Shown here: positions 13,319 through 20,011 of the stretch, piece after piece
How the letters are laid out: every line of letters begins with the position of its first letter
Position numbering within the stretch: position 1 is the first letter of the stretch
Source of the DNA: Alphaproteobacteria bacterium
GTDB taxonomy: Bacteria; Pseudomonadota; Alphaproteobacteria; Paracaedibacterales; CAITNM01
Length of the DNA: 20,011 nucleotides
Reading direction: 5' to 3'
Assembly: GCA_947499175.1 (NCBI GenBank)
Contig: CANMNU010000008.1
Span: forward strand, 1-20,011
The notes under the pieces: model-generated
What the model saw: only the letters and a program-made list of their open reading frames with translations
Told to the model about the DNA's origin: nothing
Database searches by the model: none
Program-made: the position numbers and the translations under genes

Positions 13319-14770
13319 CTATTCGCCTTTCGTTTTTGTGGCCTTCTTGGCTGGTGCTACTTCGCCGTCAGAATTACCTTCTTTAGACAATTTTTTTAAT
13401 GTTTTTTGAGCTTTCGGCTGTTCTTCGCCATCATAACCAGGAAGAACACCCTTTAATTTTACAGACAATTCTTTGTGGGAAATTTTGCTTTGCTTTTTCT
13501 TAGCTTTTTCAAAAACAAGATTAACAACTTTATCTTCAATTAGGGGAGCTGACAAACTTTGCAAAGCATCAGAATTTTTAGTATAAAAATCAAAAATTTC
13601 TTTAGCATGCTTAGGTTGGCGCATTGCTTCTGCAAGAATGGCCTGCTGCAAATCTTCATTGGTCAATTCAATTTTATGAACTTTAGCAATTTCAGAAACT
13701 AGTAAACCAAGCTTTACACGACGTTCAGCAATTTCACGGTATTCAACTTCAACTTCTGATAAATTAATATCATCTTCATAATCGCCACGTTGCTTAGAAT
13801 CATCAATTTCTTTTTGTAAACGTTGCCAAATTTGTTTGAACTCAATATCTACAGCTGATTTTGGCAAAGCAAAACTATATTGCCTGTTCAAATCATCTAA
13901 AATTTGACGTTTATGAAACAGTGCCACTAATTTTTTCTGATCAGCTTGGTGCACTTCAAGCACCTTGGTGCGCAATGCCGCCATATTTTCACAGTCAAAT
14001 TCTTTGGCAAAGTCATCATCAAATTTGAATTTCTTTGGTGAATAAACTGCTTCAAGGGTTGCCAAAATTTTGATTGTTTTTCCGGCCATATCAGCTTTTG
14101 GATAATTATCAGAATAAACAATTTCAGTTTCAGCTTTTTCACCAATAGAAAGCCCAATAACTGCTTGCATTAACTGCTGCAATGATTCATCTGGATTTTC
14201 TTTATCAAGCACTAAATCTTGGCTTTCCAATGGCTCTGAGCCATCAGCCAACTGCATCACAACAACAGCTTTGTCACCCCAAACAGCCTTACCTGATTTA
14301 GTTTCTTTTTCAAAACCTTTGTGACGTTCAAAAAGATTACTCACGTATTCATCAATTTCGTTGTCGCTAAATTCAACGATTAATTCTTCACAATTGATTT
14401 TTGAAAAATCCTGCAATTCAATAGTTGGCAAACACTCAACAACAACTAAACATTCAAAACCTTCCGCGCTATCAGCTTTTTCAATAGTAACTTGCGGTTG
14501 GCCAGCAATACGAACCTTATGTTCTTTGCCAATTTCCTTGATAGCACGATCGATAAGTGTATTAACCACAGAATTGGTAGCATCACCAAGGTACCTAGTT
14601 TTTACTATAGAAAGAGGCACCTTACCTGGGCGAAAACCATCAATTCGCATTGTTTTTGATTTTTTAGAAAACCAGTTGTCTAGCTCTAGCCCATAAGCAG
14701 CTGGCTTAAGGGTTGCTTTAAAATCAATCGTGGCGTCTTGTTCACGCACTTTTTGAACAGATAGGCTCAT
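13319..14770 (-). CDS. tig: Trigger factor (ribosome-associated chaperone / peptidyl-prolyl isomerase)
   Basis: Binds the ribosome exit tunnel and folds nascent chains. The N-terminal ribosome-binding domain carries the signature GFRPGKVP at 45-52. A PPIase-like FKBP segment (about 150-240; GDKAVVVMQLADG) and a helical C-terminal substrate cradle follow. It has 483 residues, longer than E. coli trigger factor (432), because of a Lys/Ala-rich tail (TLKKLSKEGNSDGEVAPAKK, ending in KKATKTKGE). The start at 14770 lies 20 nt after tRNA-Leu and its Shine-Dalgarno is GGAA. It is co-transcribed with clpP, an arrangement common in bacteria. Confidence 0.94.
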   Translation of the reverse strand: MSLSVQKVREQDATIDFKATLKPAAYGLELDNWFSKKSKTMRIDGFRPGKVPLSIVKTRYLGDATNSVVNTLIDRAIKEIGKEHKVRIAGQPQVTIEKADSAEGFECLVVVECLPTIELQDFSKINCEELIVEFSDNEIDEYVSNLFERHKGFEKETKSGKAVWGDKAVVVMQLADGSEPLESQDLVLDKENPDESLQQLMQAVIGLSIGEKAETEIVYSDNYPKADMAGKTIKILATLEAVYSPKKFKFDDDFAKEFDCENMAALRTKVLEVHQADQKKLVALFHKRQILDDLNRQYSFALPKSAVDIEFKQIWQRLQKEIDDSKQRGDYEDDINLSEVEVEYREIAERRVKLGLLVSEIAKVHKIELTNEDLQQAILAEAMRQPKHAKEIFDFYTKNSDALQSLSAPLIEDKVVNLVFEKAKKKQSKISHKELSVKLKGVLPGYDGEEQPKAQKTLKKLSKEGNSDGEVAPAKKATKTKGE

Positions 14771-14790
14771 AAAATTCCATTATTGTTATT

Positions 14791-14875
14791 TGGTGCGGGC
14801 GGAGGGACTTGAACCCCCATGACTTGCGTCGCCAGATCCTAAGTCTGGTGTGTCTGCCAATTCCACCACGCCCGC
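14791..14875 (-). tRNA. tRNA-Leu (anticodon UAG), CCA encoded
   Basis: A class II tRNA with acceptor GCGGGCG/CGCCCGC, anticodon stem CCAGA/TCTGG with loop CTTAGGA (anticodon TAG), and a long variable arm containing GAC/GTC around GCAA. The T-arm is GGGGG-TTCAAGT-CCCTC, followed by A and CCA. It lies 20 nt upstream of tig, and no terminator separates them. Confidence 0.93.
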
Positions 14876-14892
14876 GTGATTTGACTCTATTA

Positions 14893-14921
14893 AGGATACT
14901 TAAAACCAACCCCTTTGGCAA
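14893..14921 (-). promoter_or_regulatory. Promoter of tRNA-Leu-tig-clpP transcript
   Basis: On the minus strand, TTGCCA at 14916-14921 and TATCCT at 14893-14898 are separated by 17 bp. Transcription would start about 10 nt before the tRNA. Confidence 0.55.
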
Positions 14922-14958
14922 CTATAATCATTAGATTTTTTTCATGTTTTTCTGCGTT

Positions 14959-15387
14959 TTAAATATCTTTTTGGAAAAATTTTTTCAAGTGTTCAACAGC
15001 AAGGTCAAACTTCTTAGGGTTAATTGCTACAAAAATTGTGTCATCCCCTGCGAGTGAGCCCAAAATACCATGTAACTGATCACTTATAAATTCATCATCA
15101 ATAAGATAAGCAACACTATTCGCATGCCCCGGCAAGGTATTGATAATTAACAAATTTGGCCCAACTTCAGTAATTTTAACGATGGGATTTAAAGTATTTT
15201 GCTTAATAATTTGATAAATTCCACTGACTTTGGCGATATTTAATTTTTTCAAACGCCTGGAAAGCGTTGCTTGCGGCATTTCCACCCCACCAGATTTAAG
15301 TGCCACTTGCAGATCAGCTTGCTCTGTATAATCCTTGCTTTTAACTAACTTAAGCAAAACCTCATCTTCAAATGGTAAGCGACTCAT
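14959..15387 (-). CDS. argR: Arginine repressor family regulator (ArgR)
   Basis: A 142-residue DNA-binding regulator that uses arginine as co-effector and binds ARG boxes. The N-terminal winged HTH includes PQATLSRRLKKLNI (about 38-51), and the C-terminal hexamerisation and arginine-binding part includes GHANSVAYLIDD and ILGSLAGDDTIFV (GDD being the arginine-contacting motif). The start at 15387 has GAGAA upstream. It diverges from the amino-acid transporter across 100 bp that hold overlapping promoters and an ARG box. ArgR is therefore likely to control the transporter and perhaps itself. Confidence 0.92.
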   Translation of the reverse strand: MSRLPFEDEVLLKLVKSKDYTEQADLQVALKSGGVEMPQATLSRRLKKLNIAKVSGIYQIIKQNTLNPIVKITEVGPNLLIINTLPGHANSVAYLIDDEFISDQLHGILGSLAGDDTIFVAINPKKFDLAVEHLKKFFQKDI

Positions 15388-15413
15388 AAATTCTCACATA
15401 TTCATTTTTTGAA

Positions 15414-15442
15414 ATTATATCCATATTGCCTTGACACAGCAA
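15414..15442 (-). promoter_or_regulatory. Promoter of argR
   Basis: On the minus strand, TTGCTG at 15437-15442 and a perfect TATAAT at 15414-15419 are 17 bp apart. Its -35 lies just beyond the ARG box and its spacer overlaps the -35 of the divergent transporter promoter. Confidence 0.6.
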
Positions 15443-15459
15443 GCTACTGAATATACATT
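15431..15459 (+). promoter_or_regulatory. Promoter of the amino-acid transporter operon
   Basis: TTGACA at 15431-15436 and TACATT at 15454-15459 are separated by 17 bp, about 28 nt before the ATG. The -10 is buried in the ARG box, so ArgR binding should repress it. Confidence 0.65.
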
Positions 15460-15463
15460 CATA
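15446..15463. promoter_or_regulatory. ARG box (ArgR operator)
   Basis: TGAAT-ATAC-ATTCA at 15448-15461 is a perfect inverted repeat matching the ArgR consensus core TGAATWWWWATTCA at 13 of 14 positions (the C at 15456 departs from W). Only one good box is seen; E. coli operators usually have two in tandem. Confidence 0.75.
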
Positions 15464-15487
15464 ATAGTGGATTAAATCGGATTTAAA

Positions 15488-16846
15488 ATGTTTGGCAAAA
15501 TACTATTGGTGTGTTTGTTTATATGCCAATTAATGGCATCCCCTGAAAAAATAACCGTTGGTTTATCAGCTGATTACCCTCCATTTGAATTTAAGCAAGG
15601 TGAGGAAATTATTGGCTTAGATGTTGACCTAGCTAAAGAAATTAGCAAACAACTTGGTGTTAAAATTGAATTTAAAGATATGGCCTTTGCAAGCCTTTTA
15701 AGTGCGCTTAACCAGGGGGAAATTGATATGGTCATTTCGTCAGTTGGTCCCAATGAAGAAAGACGTAAAAATTTTGATTTTTCAACCCCCTATCACTTTG
15801 ATGAATTGGCGATTTTGCATAAAATTGATGCTCTAATTAGCACAGATAATTTAAACAGCAAATCAGTTGCCTGCCAATTGGGTTCAAACATGCAAATTTG
15901 GCTGAACAAGAATGCACCTAACACAAAAATAGTACCTATGGATGTTGCAACACAAATGGTAGAAGCCCTAAAGGCAGGACATGTAGATGGAGTTTTGATT
16001 GAAGTAATTCAAGCAAAAGAATTTATTAAAAATTCCAAAAATTTAGCTTACACGATAGTTGGCAACGCAGCTGAAGGCAGCGCTGTTGTGCTTAAAAAAG
16101 GTTCTAAATTACTGGAAAAAGTTAATAACATCATCGAAAAATTAAAAGCCGGTGGCACGTTGAAAGCGTTGGAAAACAAATGGGTTGAAAGGAACACTAA
16201 AATTACCAAGCACAATGTGATTGATGATTTTTTATTTGTTGCCAAAGGATTACCAACCACACTTACCTATAGTTTTTTGGCAATATTCTTAGGTGGTATA
16301 CTGGGGATTTTCCTTGCAGTTTCTAGGCAGCTGAAACATGGAGTTTGGGCAATTGCTAGCGTAATTTCAGTAATCAGGGGGACACCGGTTTTATTACAGC
16401 TTAGCTTTGTCTATTTTGCAGCCCCTGCCCTTATTGGCATTAAATTAAGTGTTTTAGTAGCCGGTGTTTTAACCCTTGGCATAAATTCTGCCGCTTACCT
16501 TGCGGAAATATTACGGTCTGGGTTGCAAAGCTTGCCTAAGGGGCAATTTGAAGTTTGCCAGGCTTTAGGCATATCAAAATTTCACACATGGAAAGATATT
16601 ATTTTACCACAAGTTTTGCGCAACGTATTTCCTGCGTTAATTAATGAAATCGTCACATTAACCAAAGAAACCGCCCTAGTTTCCGTTTTAGGAGAAATAG
16701 ATATTATGCGGCGTGCCCAGACCCTAGCCGCAGAAACATACAATTATTTTGAGCCTATGTGCCTTGCTGGAATTATTTACTATTTACTAATTAAAACAAT
16801 TGAATTTATTGGAAAAAAACTAGAACAAAGGTGGCACCATGCTTAA
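15488..16846 (+). CDS. Polar amino-acid ABC transporter, fused substrate-binding protein and permease
   Basis: Residues 1-17 look like a signal peptide (MFGKILLVCLFICQLMA). Residues about 20-235 form a family 3 solute-binding domain (PPFEF, GLDVDLAKEI, EERRKNFDFS, KALENKW). Residues about 250-445 form a permease with several membrane spans and the EAA-type loop EVCQALGISKFHTWKDIILPQ for docking the ATPase. Fused SBP-permeases are known in Gram-positives and some intracellular bacteria; here the binding domain would be tethered in the periplasm. The ATG at 15488 has no strong Shine-Dalgarno (GGAT). The ATPase gene overlaps by 8 nt. The ARG box suggests arginine, or other basic or polar amino acids, as substrate. 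Confidence 0.9.
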   Translation: MFGKILLVCLFICQLMASPEKITVGLSADYPPFEFKQGEEIIGLDVDLAKEISKQLGVKIEFKDMAFASLLSALNQGEIDMVISSVGPNEERRKNFDFSTPYHFDELAILHKIDALISTDNLNSKSVACQLGSNMQIWLNKNAPNTKIVPMDVATQMVEALKAGHVDGVLIEVIQAKEFIKNSKNLAYTIVGNAAEGSAVVLKKGSKLLEKVNNIIEKLKAGGTLKALENKWVERNTKITKHNVIDDFLFVAKGLPTTLTYSFLAIFLGGILGIFLAVSRQLKHGVWAIASVISVIRGTPVLLQLSFVYFAAPALIGIKLSVLVAGVLTLGINSAAYLAEILRSGLQSLPKGQFEVCQALGISKFHTWKDIILPQVLRNVFPALINEIVTLTKETALVSVLGEIDIMRRAQTLAAETYNYFEPMCLAGIIYYLLIKTIEFIGKKLEQRWHHA

Positions 16847-17501
16847 AATTACAAATGCAACAAAGGCTTTCGGCCCAAATACAATACTTAAAAATGTAAG
16901 TTTTTCTTTAACTACAGGGCAAATTGTGGCCTTAGCTGGCCCATCAGGCAGTGGTAAATCAACATTATTGCGGTGTATTCAAGGTCTTGAAAAGTTAGAT
17001 AATGGAACAATCGAACATAAAGTTTCAACCGGCTTTGTTTTTCAATACTTTCAGCTTTTCCCGCATCTTAATGTACTGCAAAACGTAATGTACGCACTGA
17101 AAGTTAACCAAAAAATTAGCGATAGTGATGCGCAAAGAAAGGCTAAAGCAACCCTTGAAAAATTAGGCATGCAAAGTGCCTACGACAAAATGCCTAGCCA
17201 AATTTCCGGTGGACAACGGCAAAGAACAGCAATTGCCAGAGCGTTAGTTCTTGAGCCTGATTTGCTATTATGTGACGAGCCTACTTCAGGGTTAGACGGA
17301 TTAAGCGGTAAAAATGTTGCTGAATTGTTTACAATTTTAAAAAACCAAGGAGTTACAATGTTAATTGCCAGTCATGACCTAGATTTTATAAGTATTGTTG
17401 CTGAAAGAATTATTGTACTGAACAATGCAACTGTGCATAAAGATTTCATAATTAGCCATGAAAACCAGGAAAAGCTAAGTTGGCATAAACTGTTAGGATA
17501 A
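16839..17501 (+). CDS. Polar amino-acid ABC transporter ATP-binding protein
   Basis: Energises the fused transporter just upstream. It has 220 residues, Walker A GPSGSGKST (34-42), Q-loop FQYFQLFPHLNV (Gln69), signature ISGGQRQR (122-129), Walker B LLLCDEP (142-148), D-loop SGLD and H-loop His179 (ASHD). It has the GlnQ/ArtP/HisP form and is slightly shorter than the usual ~240 residues. Its start at 16839 overlaps the permease end, so the two are translationally coupled. All catalytic residues are present. Confidence 0.93.
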   Translation: MLKITNATKAFGPNTILKNVSFSLTTGQIVALAGPSGSGKSTLLRCIQGLEKLDNGTIEHKVSTGFVFQYFQLFPHLNVLQNVMYALKVNQKISDSDAQRKAKATLEKLGMQSAYDKMPSQISGGQRQRTAIARALVLEPDLLLCDEPTSGLDGLSGKNVAELFTILKNQGVTMLIASHDLDFISIVAERIIVLNNATVHKDFIISHENQEKLSWHKLLG

Positions 17502-17631
17502 TCTTTTAAAATATCCCGTATTAGGTTGCGAGATAAATTTAGGTTTAGCGCACAAACCATTACTTGTAGGTAGCACACACCATGGTTTTGTGTTATAAAT
17601 AAGTATAAAAAGCATTACAATTTAAAATTTT

Positions 17632-18360
17632 ATGAAAAGTCCTTTAATTGCTATACCCATGGACTACTTAGATGTAATCCATGAACCAGAGGCTGCTTGG
17701 TATTCAAAATATCCTTGGTATGCTGTAAAACATCGCTATCATGATGCAATTGCAGCGTCAGGTGCTATACCTTGTTTTATTGGTTACGAACACAGTTTGA
17801 TTACTGAATATGTTAAACGATTTGATGGATTAATAATTACTGGTGGCCATTTCGATCATGATCCTCATATGTATAATGCAGCTGAAATTCACGAAACTAC
17901 CAAAATACGCATTAAACGCAGTCAATTTAAAAAAGCACTTTTAGAGGCATTTATGCCAACTAACAAACCTGTTTTGGGTATTTGTGGCGGGCACCAATTA
18001 TTGAATATTATTCATGGTGGAACGCTATATCAAGACATTCCATCGCAACTACCCAGTGATATTAGACACACGTTAACCAATCCACCAACAGAAGCGGCCC
18101 ATAGAATTGAAATTATCCCAAATACAAAGCTTCACTTGTTGTCTAAACAGTTGCAGGCACGGGTTAATTCATCACACCACCAAGGGATTCACAAACTAGG
18201 CAACGGACTTGTAGCTAATGCACTATCTGAAGATGGTTTAATTGAAGGTATAGAACATCCCAATCACCCATTTTGTTTTGGCACCCAATGGCACCCAGAA
18301 TACTTTGTTGACCCAATTGACCGTTTAATTATAGAAAAATTTGTAAGCTCATGCGTTTAA
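17632..18360 (+). CDS. Class I glutamine amidotransferase-like hydrolase (peptidase C26, PuuD-like)
   Basis: A 242-residue single-domain hydrolase of the gamma-glutamyl-GABA hydrolase group. The catalytic nucleophile is probably Cys118 in GICGGHQLLN, with His221 and Glu223 in GTQWHPEYF completing the triad, and an ITGG turn at 69-72. The nucleophile elbow reads GICGG where the PuuD group more often has GICRG. It is not fused to a synthase domain, so it likely acts alone on a gamma-glutamyl compound; the substrate is unknown. The start at 17632 has no clear Shine-Dalgarno. It overlaps the pseudouridine synthase gene by 10 nt, suggesting co-transcription without a functional link. Confidence 0.82.
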   Translation: MKSPLIAIPMDYLDVIHEPEAAWYSKYPWYAVKHRYHDAIAASGAIPCFIGYEHSLITEYVKRFDGLIITGGHFDHDPHMYNAAEIHETTKIRIKRSQFKKALLEAFMPTNKPVLGICGGHQLLNIIHGGTLYQDIPSQLPSDIRHTLTNPPTEAAHRIEIIPNTKLHLLSKQLQARVNSSHHQGIHKLGNGLVANALSEDGLIEGIEHPNHPFCFGTQWHPEYFVDPIDRLIIEKFVSSCV

Positions 18361-19076
18361 ATAAATTTTTAGCCCTAGCAGGGGTTTGTTCAAGGCGTGA
18401 AGCTGAAAAACTAATAGATGAAGGACGAGTAAGCATTAATGGTAAATCCATTACCCCACCTGCCCCGTTATTAACCGGCACTGAGGTTGTGAAAGTTGAT
18501 GGAAAAATCGTTACCGCTGCAACAGACATTAAGGTGTGGGCATTTTACAAACCATCTGGTTTAGTTACCACACACAAAGATGAACAATATCGCACAACCG
18601 TCTTTGACTACCTTAAAGAAGAAGGGTTGGAAGAGAGAGTAATTTCCGTAGGCCGACTTGACCTAAATTCCGAAGGTTTATTATTGCTTACCAATAATGG
18701 TGGCTTTGCCCAATTTGCTGAATCTCCTAAAACTGAATGGGAAAGAATTTACCGAGTTCGAGTTTTTGGCGAAATTCAAGCCATTGATTTTGAACAATTA
18801 CAACAAGGCATGACAATTGATGGTATAAATTACCGAGAGGTTATTATTGAACCTGAGCAAGATTTTAACCACAAAGGCAAGAATGCTTGGCTAAGAGTAA
18901 TTTTAAAAGAAGGTAAAAACCGTGAAATTCGCAAAATTATGGAATATTTCAATTTGCAAGTTAACCGCTTAATTAGGATTAGTTACGGACCTTACAATTT
19001 AGAAAAGCTTAACCCTGGTGAGTGGATGGAAGTAAGTGCAAGTCCATATACTAACTTAGCAAATGATTTACGCTAA
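18351..19076 (+). CDS. rluB: Ribosomal large-subunit pseudouridine synthase, RluB/RsuA family
   Basis: Converts a specific uridine in rRNA to pseudouridine. The N-terminal S4 RNA-binding domain (MRLNKFLALAGVCSRREAEK through about residue 60) is followed by the synthase domain, with catalytic Asp104 in GRLDLNSEGLLLLTN, and by GKNREIRKI at about 188-196. It has 241 residues, matching RluB or RluE types; the exact target is inferred only as 23S rRNA. It starts inside the end of the hydrolase gene (10-nt overlap). Confidence 0.9.
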   Translation: MRLNKFLALAGVCSRREAEKLIDEGRVSINGKSITPPAPLLTGTEVVKVDGKIVTAATDIKVWAFYKPSGLVTTHKDEQYRTTVFDYLKEEGLEERVISVGRLDLNSEGLLLLTNNGGFAQFAESPKTEWERIYRVRVFGEIQAIDFEQLQQGMTIDGINYREVIIEPEQDFNHKGKNAWLRVILKEGKNREIRKIMEYFNLQVNRLIRISYGPYNLEKLNPGEWMEVSASPYTNLANDLR

Positions 19077-19108
19077 TCCTCCAGGTACCAAGAACGTATT
19101 TTAAAGTA

Positions 19109-19222
19109 CTAAAGAAATTTTACTGCTTTCCATATTTTAGCTACCTTAAGCTTTTCATCTAGCGACTTTGCTGCTTTAATGTCAGCTAACACCCCATCAC
19201 AAACCGCTGTATCTGTAATTAG
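19109..19222 (-). pseudogene. In-frame continuation of the repeat protein beyond TAG (decayed or readthrough module)
   Basis: After the TAG at 19223-19225 the same frame stays open for 37 codons (LITDTAVCDGVLADIKAAKS and on to KAVKFL), ending at the TAG at 19109-19111. It is a degenerate copy of the 42-codon segment just upstream (126-bp period, for example CTAGCGA blocks at 19159 and 19285). The block could be a C-terminal module cut off by a nonsense mutation, or one reached by readthrough. Confidence 0.5.
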
Positions 19223-19840
19223 CTACAGATAATTATCAGCTTCCGTATTATCTTCCCATTTTTTGGCTATTTCAAGCTTTTTATCTAGCGAATTTGCTGC
19301 TTCAATGTCAGCTAACACCTTATCACAAACCGCTTTATCTTTATTTACCGCTGCATCTTTAATTGTTGATATGATTTTCCATAATTCTGCTACTTTACTT
19401 TTATCATTTACCGATACTGCAGCTATAACTGCTGCTACTGCAGAGTCACGAATTGTTACGTCAGTAATGCTTGATACCTCTTGCCACGCGTATGCTACAT
19501 CCCTTTTATCATTTACCGATACTGCATCTTTAACTGCTTCTACTGCAAGGTCACGAATTGTTACGTCAGTAATGCTTGATACCGCTTGCCACGCAATTGC
19601 TACATCCCATTTATCACCTACCGATACTACAGCTTTAACTGCTGCTACTGCAAGGTCACGAATTGTTACGTCAGTAATGCTTGATACCTTTTGCCACGCA
19701 CTTGCTACATCCATTTTATCCTTTACCGATACTGCATCTTTAACTGCTGCTACTGCAAGGTCACGAATATTTGTATCTTCAATTTTTAAGCAGTCGAACC
19801 AATAATTTATTGCATATGTCGTATAATTCATTTTTTTCAT
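19223..19840 (-). CDS. Helical tandem-repeat protein (35-residue units)
   Basis: About 205 residues, made of four tandem units of 35 residues (105 bp at DNA level). The typical unit is ITDVTIRDLAVAAVK-[AD]-x-VSV-x-DK-x-DVA-x-AWQ-x-VSS, a predicted pair of short alpha-helices. A fifth, different segment of about 42 residues follows (DKAVCDKVLADIEAANSLDKKLEIAKKWE). No signal peptide or membrane segment is seen. I recognise no named family; helix-pair repeats of this kind resemble HEAT/TPR-like scaffolds. Start choice among ATG at 19840, ATG at 19831 and GTG at 19855 is uncertain because no clear Shine-Dalgarno is present. The reading frame continues beyond its TAG stop. Confidence 0.6.
   Translation of the reverse strand: MKKMNYTTYAINYWFDCLKIEDTNIRDLAVAAVKDAVSVKDKMDVASAWQKVSSITDVTIRDLAVAAVKAVVSVGDKWDVAIAWQAVSSITDVTIRDLAVEAVKDAVSVNDKRDVAYAWQEVSSITDVTIRDSAVAAVIAAVSVNDKSKVAELWKIISTIKDAAVNKDKAVCDKVLADIEAANSLDKKLEIAKKWEDNTEADNYL
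19446..19795. repeat. 105-bp tandem DNA repeats within the repeat protein
   Basis: A conserved block beginning TCACGAATTGTTACG recurs at 19446, 19551 and 19656, exactly 105 bp apart, with a variant (TCACGAATATTTG) at 19761. More than 30 bp per copy is identical between the three main copies, which suggests recent duplication or gene conversion. Confidence 0.9.
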
Positions 19841-19883
19841 ATCATCTATAATCACACTTGTAATCTTATATCTTTAAGCTGTG

Positions 19884-20011
19884 TTATAAAGAATAAACAG
19901 TTGGCTTGAGGAGATCTTGATCGTTAGGATCGAACTGAGAAAAAGCAGCTGTTTTGTAGAGTAGGATTAGCTTTGAACGAATTGCAGACAGGACAGTTTT
20001 AGGGCTGCCGC
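19884..20011 (-). CDS. Possible C-terminus of an unidentified gene at the right edge
   Basis: On the minus strand an open frame of 41 codons runs from the window edge (first full codon at 20009) to a TAA at 19884-19886 and ends ...AAFSQFDPNDQDLLKPTVYSL. The region is richer in G+C than its neighbours by eye. I recognise no family. With so little sequence it may be chance or a remnant of another element. Confidence 0.3.
   Translation of the reverse strand, partial: GSPKTVLSAIRSKLILLYKTAAFSQFDPNDQDLLKPTVYSL

Noticed and set aside
19263..19805. A 180-codon plus-strand ORF opposite the repeat protein.
   Set aside because: It exists because the 105-bp repeat has a length divisible by 3, which copies an open antisense frame. 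The minus-strand protein has regular amphipathic helix repeats and fits better.

Overview
The window looks like a chromosome segment of an AT-rich, probably host-associated alphaproteobacterium, perhaps of the Holosporales/Rickettsiales type. The evidence is a ChpT-like histidine phosphotransferase (a family typical of Alphaproteobacteria), compact overlapping housekeeping genes, a secreted ankyrin-repeat protein and a low G+C content by eye. The species cannot be fixed from the sequence alone.

Layout. (1) 1-3041, minus strand: a visibly more G+C-rich phage-type operon. In transcription order it encodes a small HTH protein, a short unknown protein, a RecA-like phage ATPase, a DUF669-like putative ssDNA-binding protein and an SF2 helicase that runs off the left edge. 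Upstream, 3120-3646 is a noncoding array of eight 16-bp palindromes in a nested 34-bp/237-bp repeat; one palindrome covers the -35 of the putative operon promoter. (2) 3752-4372: an unrecognised AT-rich ORFan. (3) 4671-8320: mlaA-pfk (minus) and cca-chpT (plus), diverging from about 6550. (4) 8572-10111: a Bacillus-type diaminopimelate decarboxylase with a hydrophobic N-terminal extension and a 20-codon upstream ORF. (5) 10212-11959: promoter, tRNA-Thr(GGU), glyA (apparent AUU start) and a VOC-fold protein, all on the minus strand. (6) 12113-12607: secreted ankyrin protein. (7) 12611-14921: promoter, tRNA-Leu(UAG), tig, clpP, terminator (minus). (8) 14959-17501: argR diverging from an amino-acid ABC transporter, with an ARG box in the shared promoter region. 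(9) 17632-19076: a class I glutamine-amidotransferase-like hydrolase overlapping an RluB-type pseudouridine synthase. (10) 19109-19840: a 35-residue-repeat helical protein whose frame continues past an in-frame TAG. A possible partial gene lies at the right edge.

Working together: ArgR probably couples arginine or polar amino-acid status to uptake through the neighbouring transporter. Two separate tRNA genes appear to share transcripts with downstream protein genes. tig and clpP pair nascent-chain folding with proteolysis. The least explained parts are the palindrome array, the lysA leader and extension, the glyA start and the repeat protein with the in-frame TAG.
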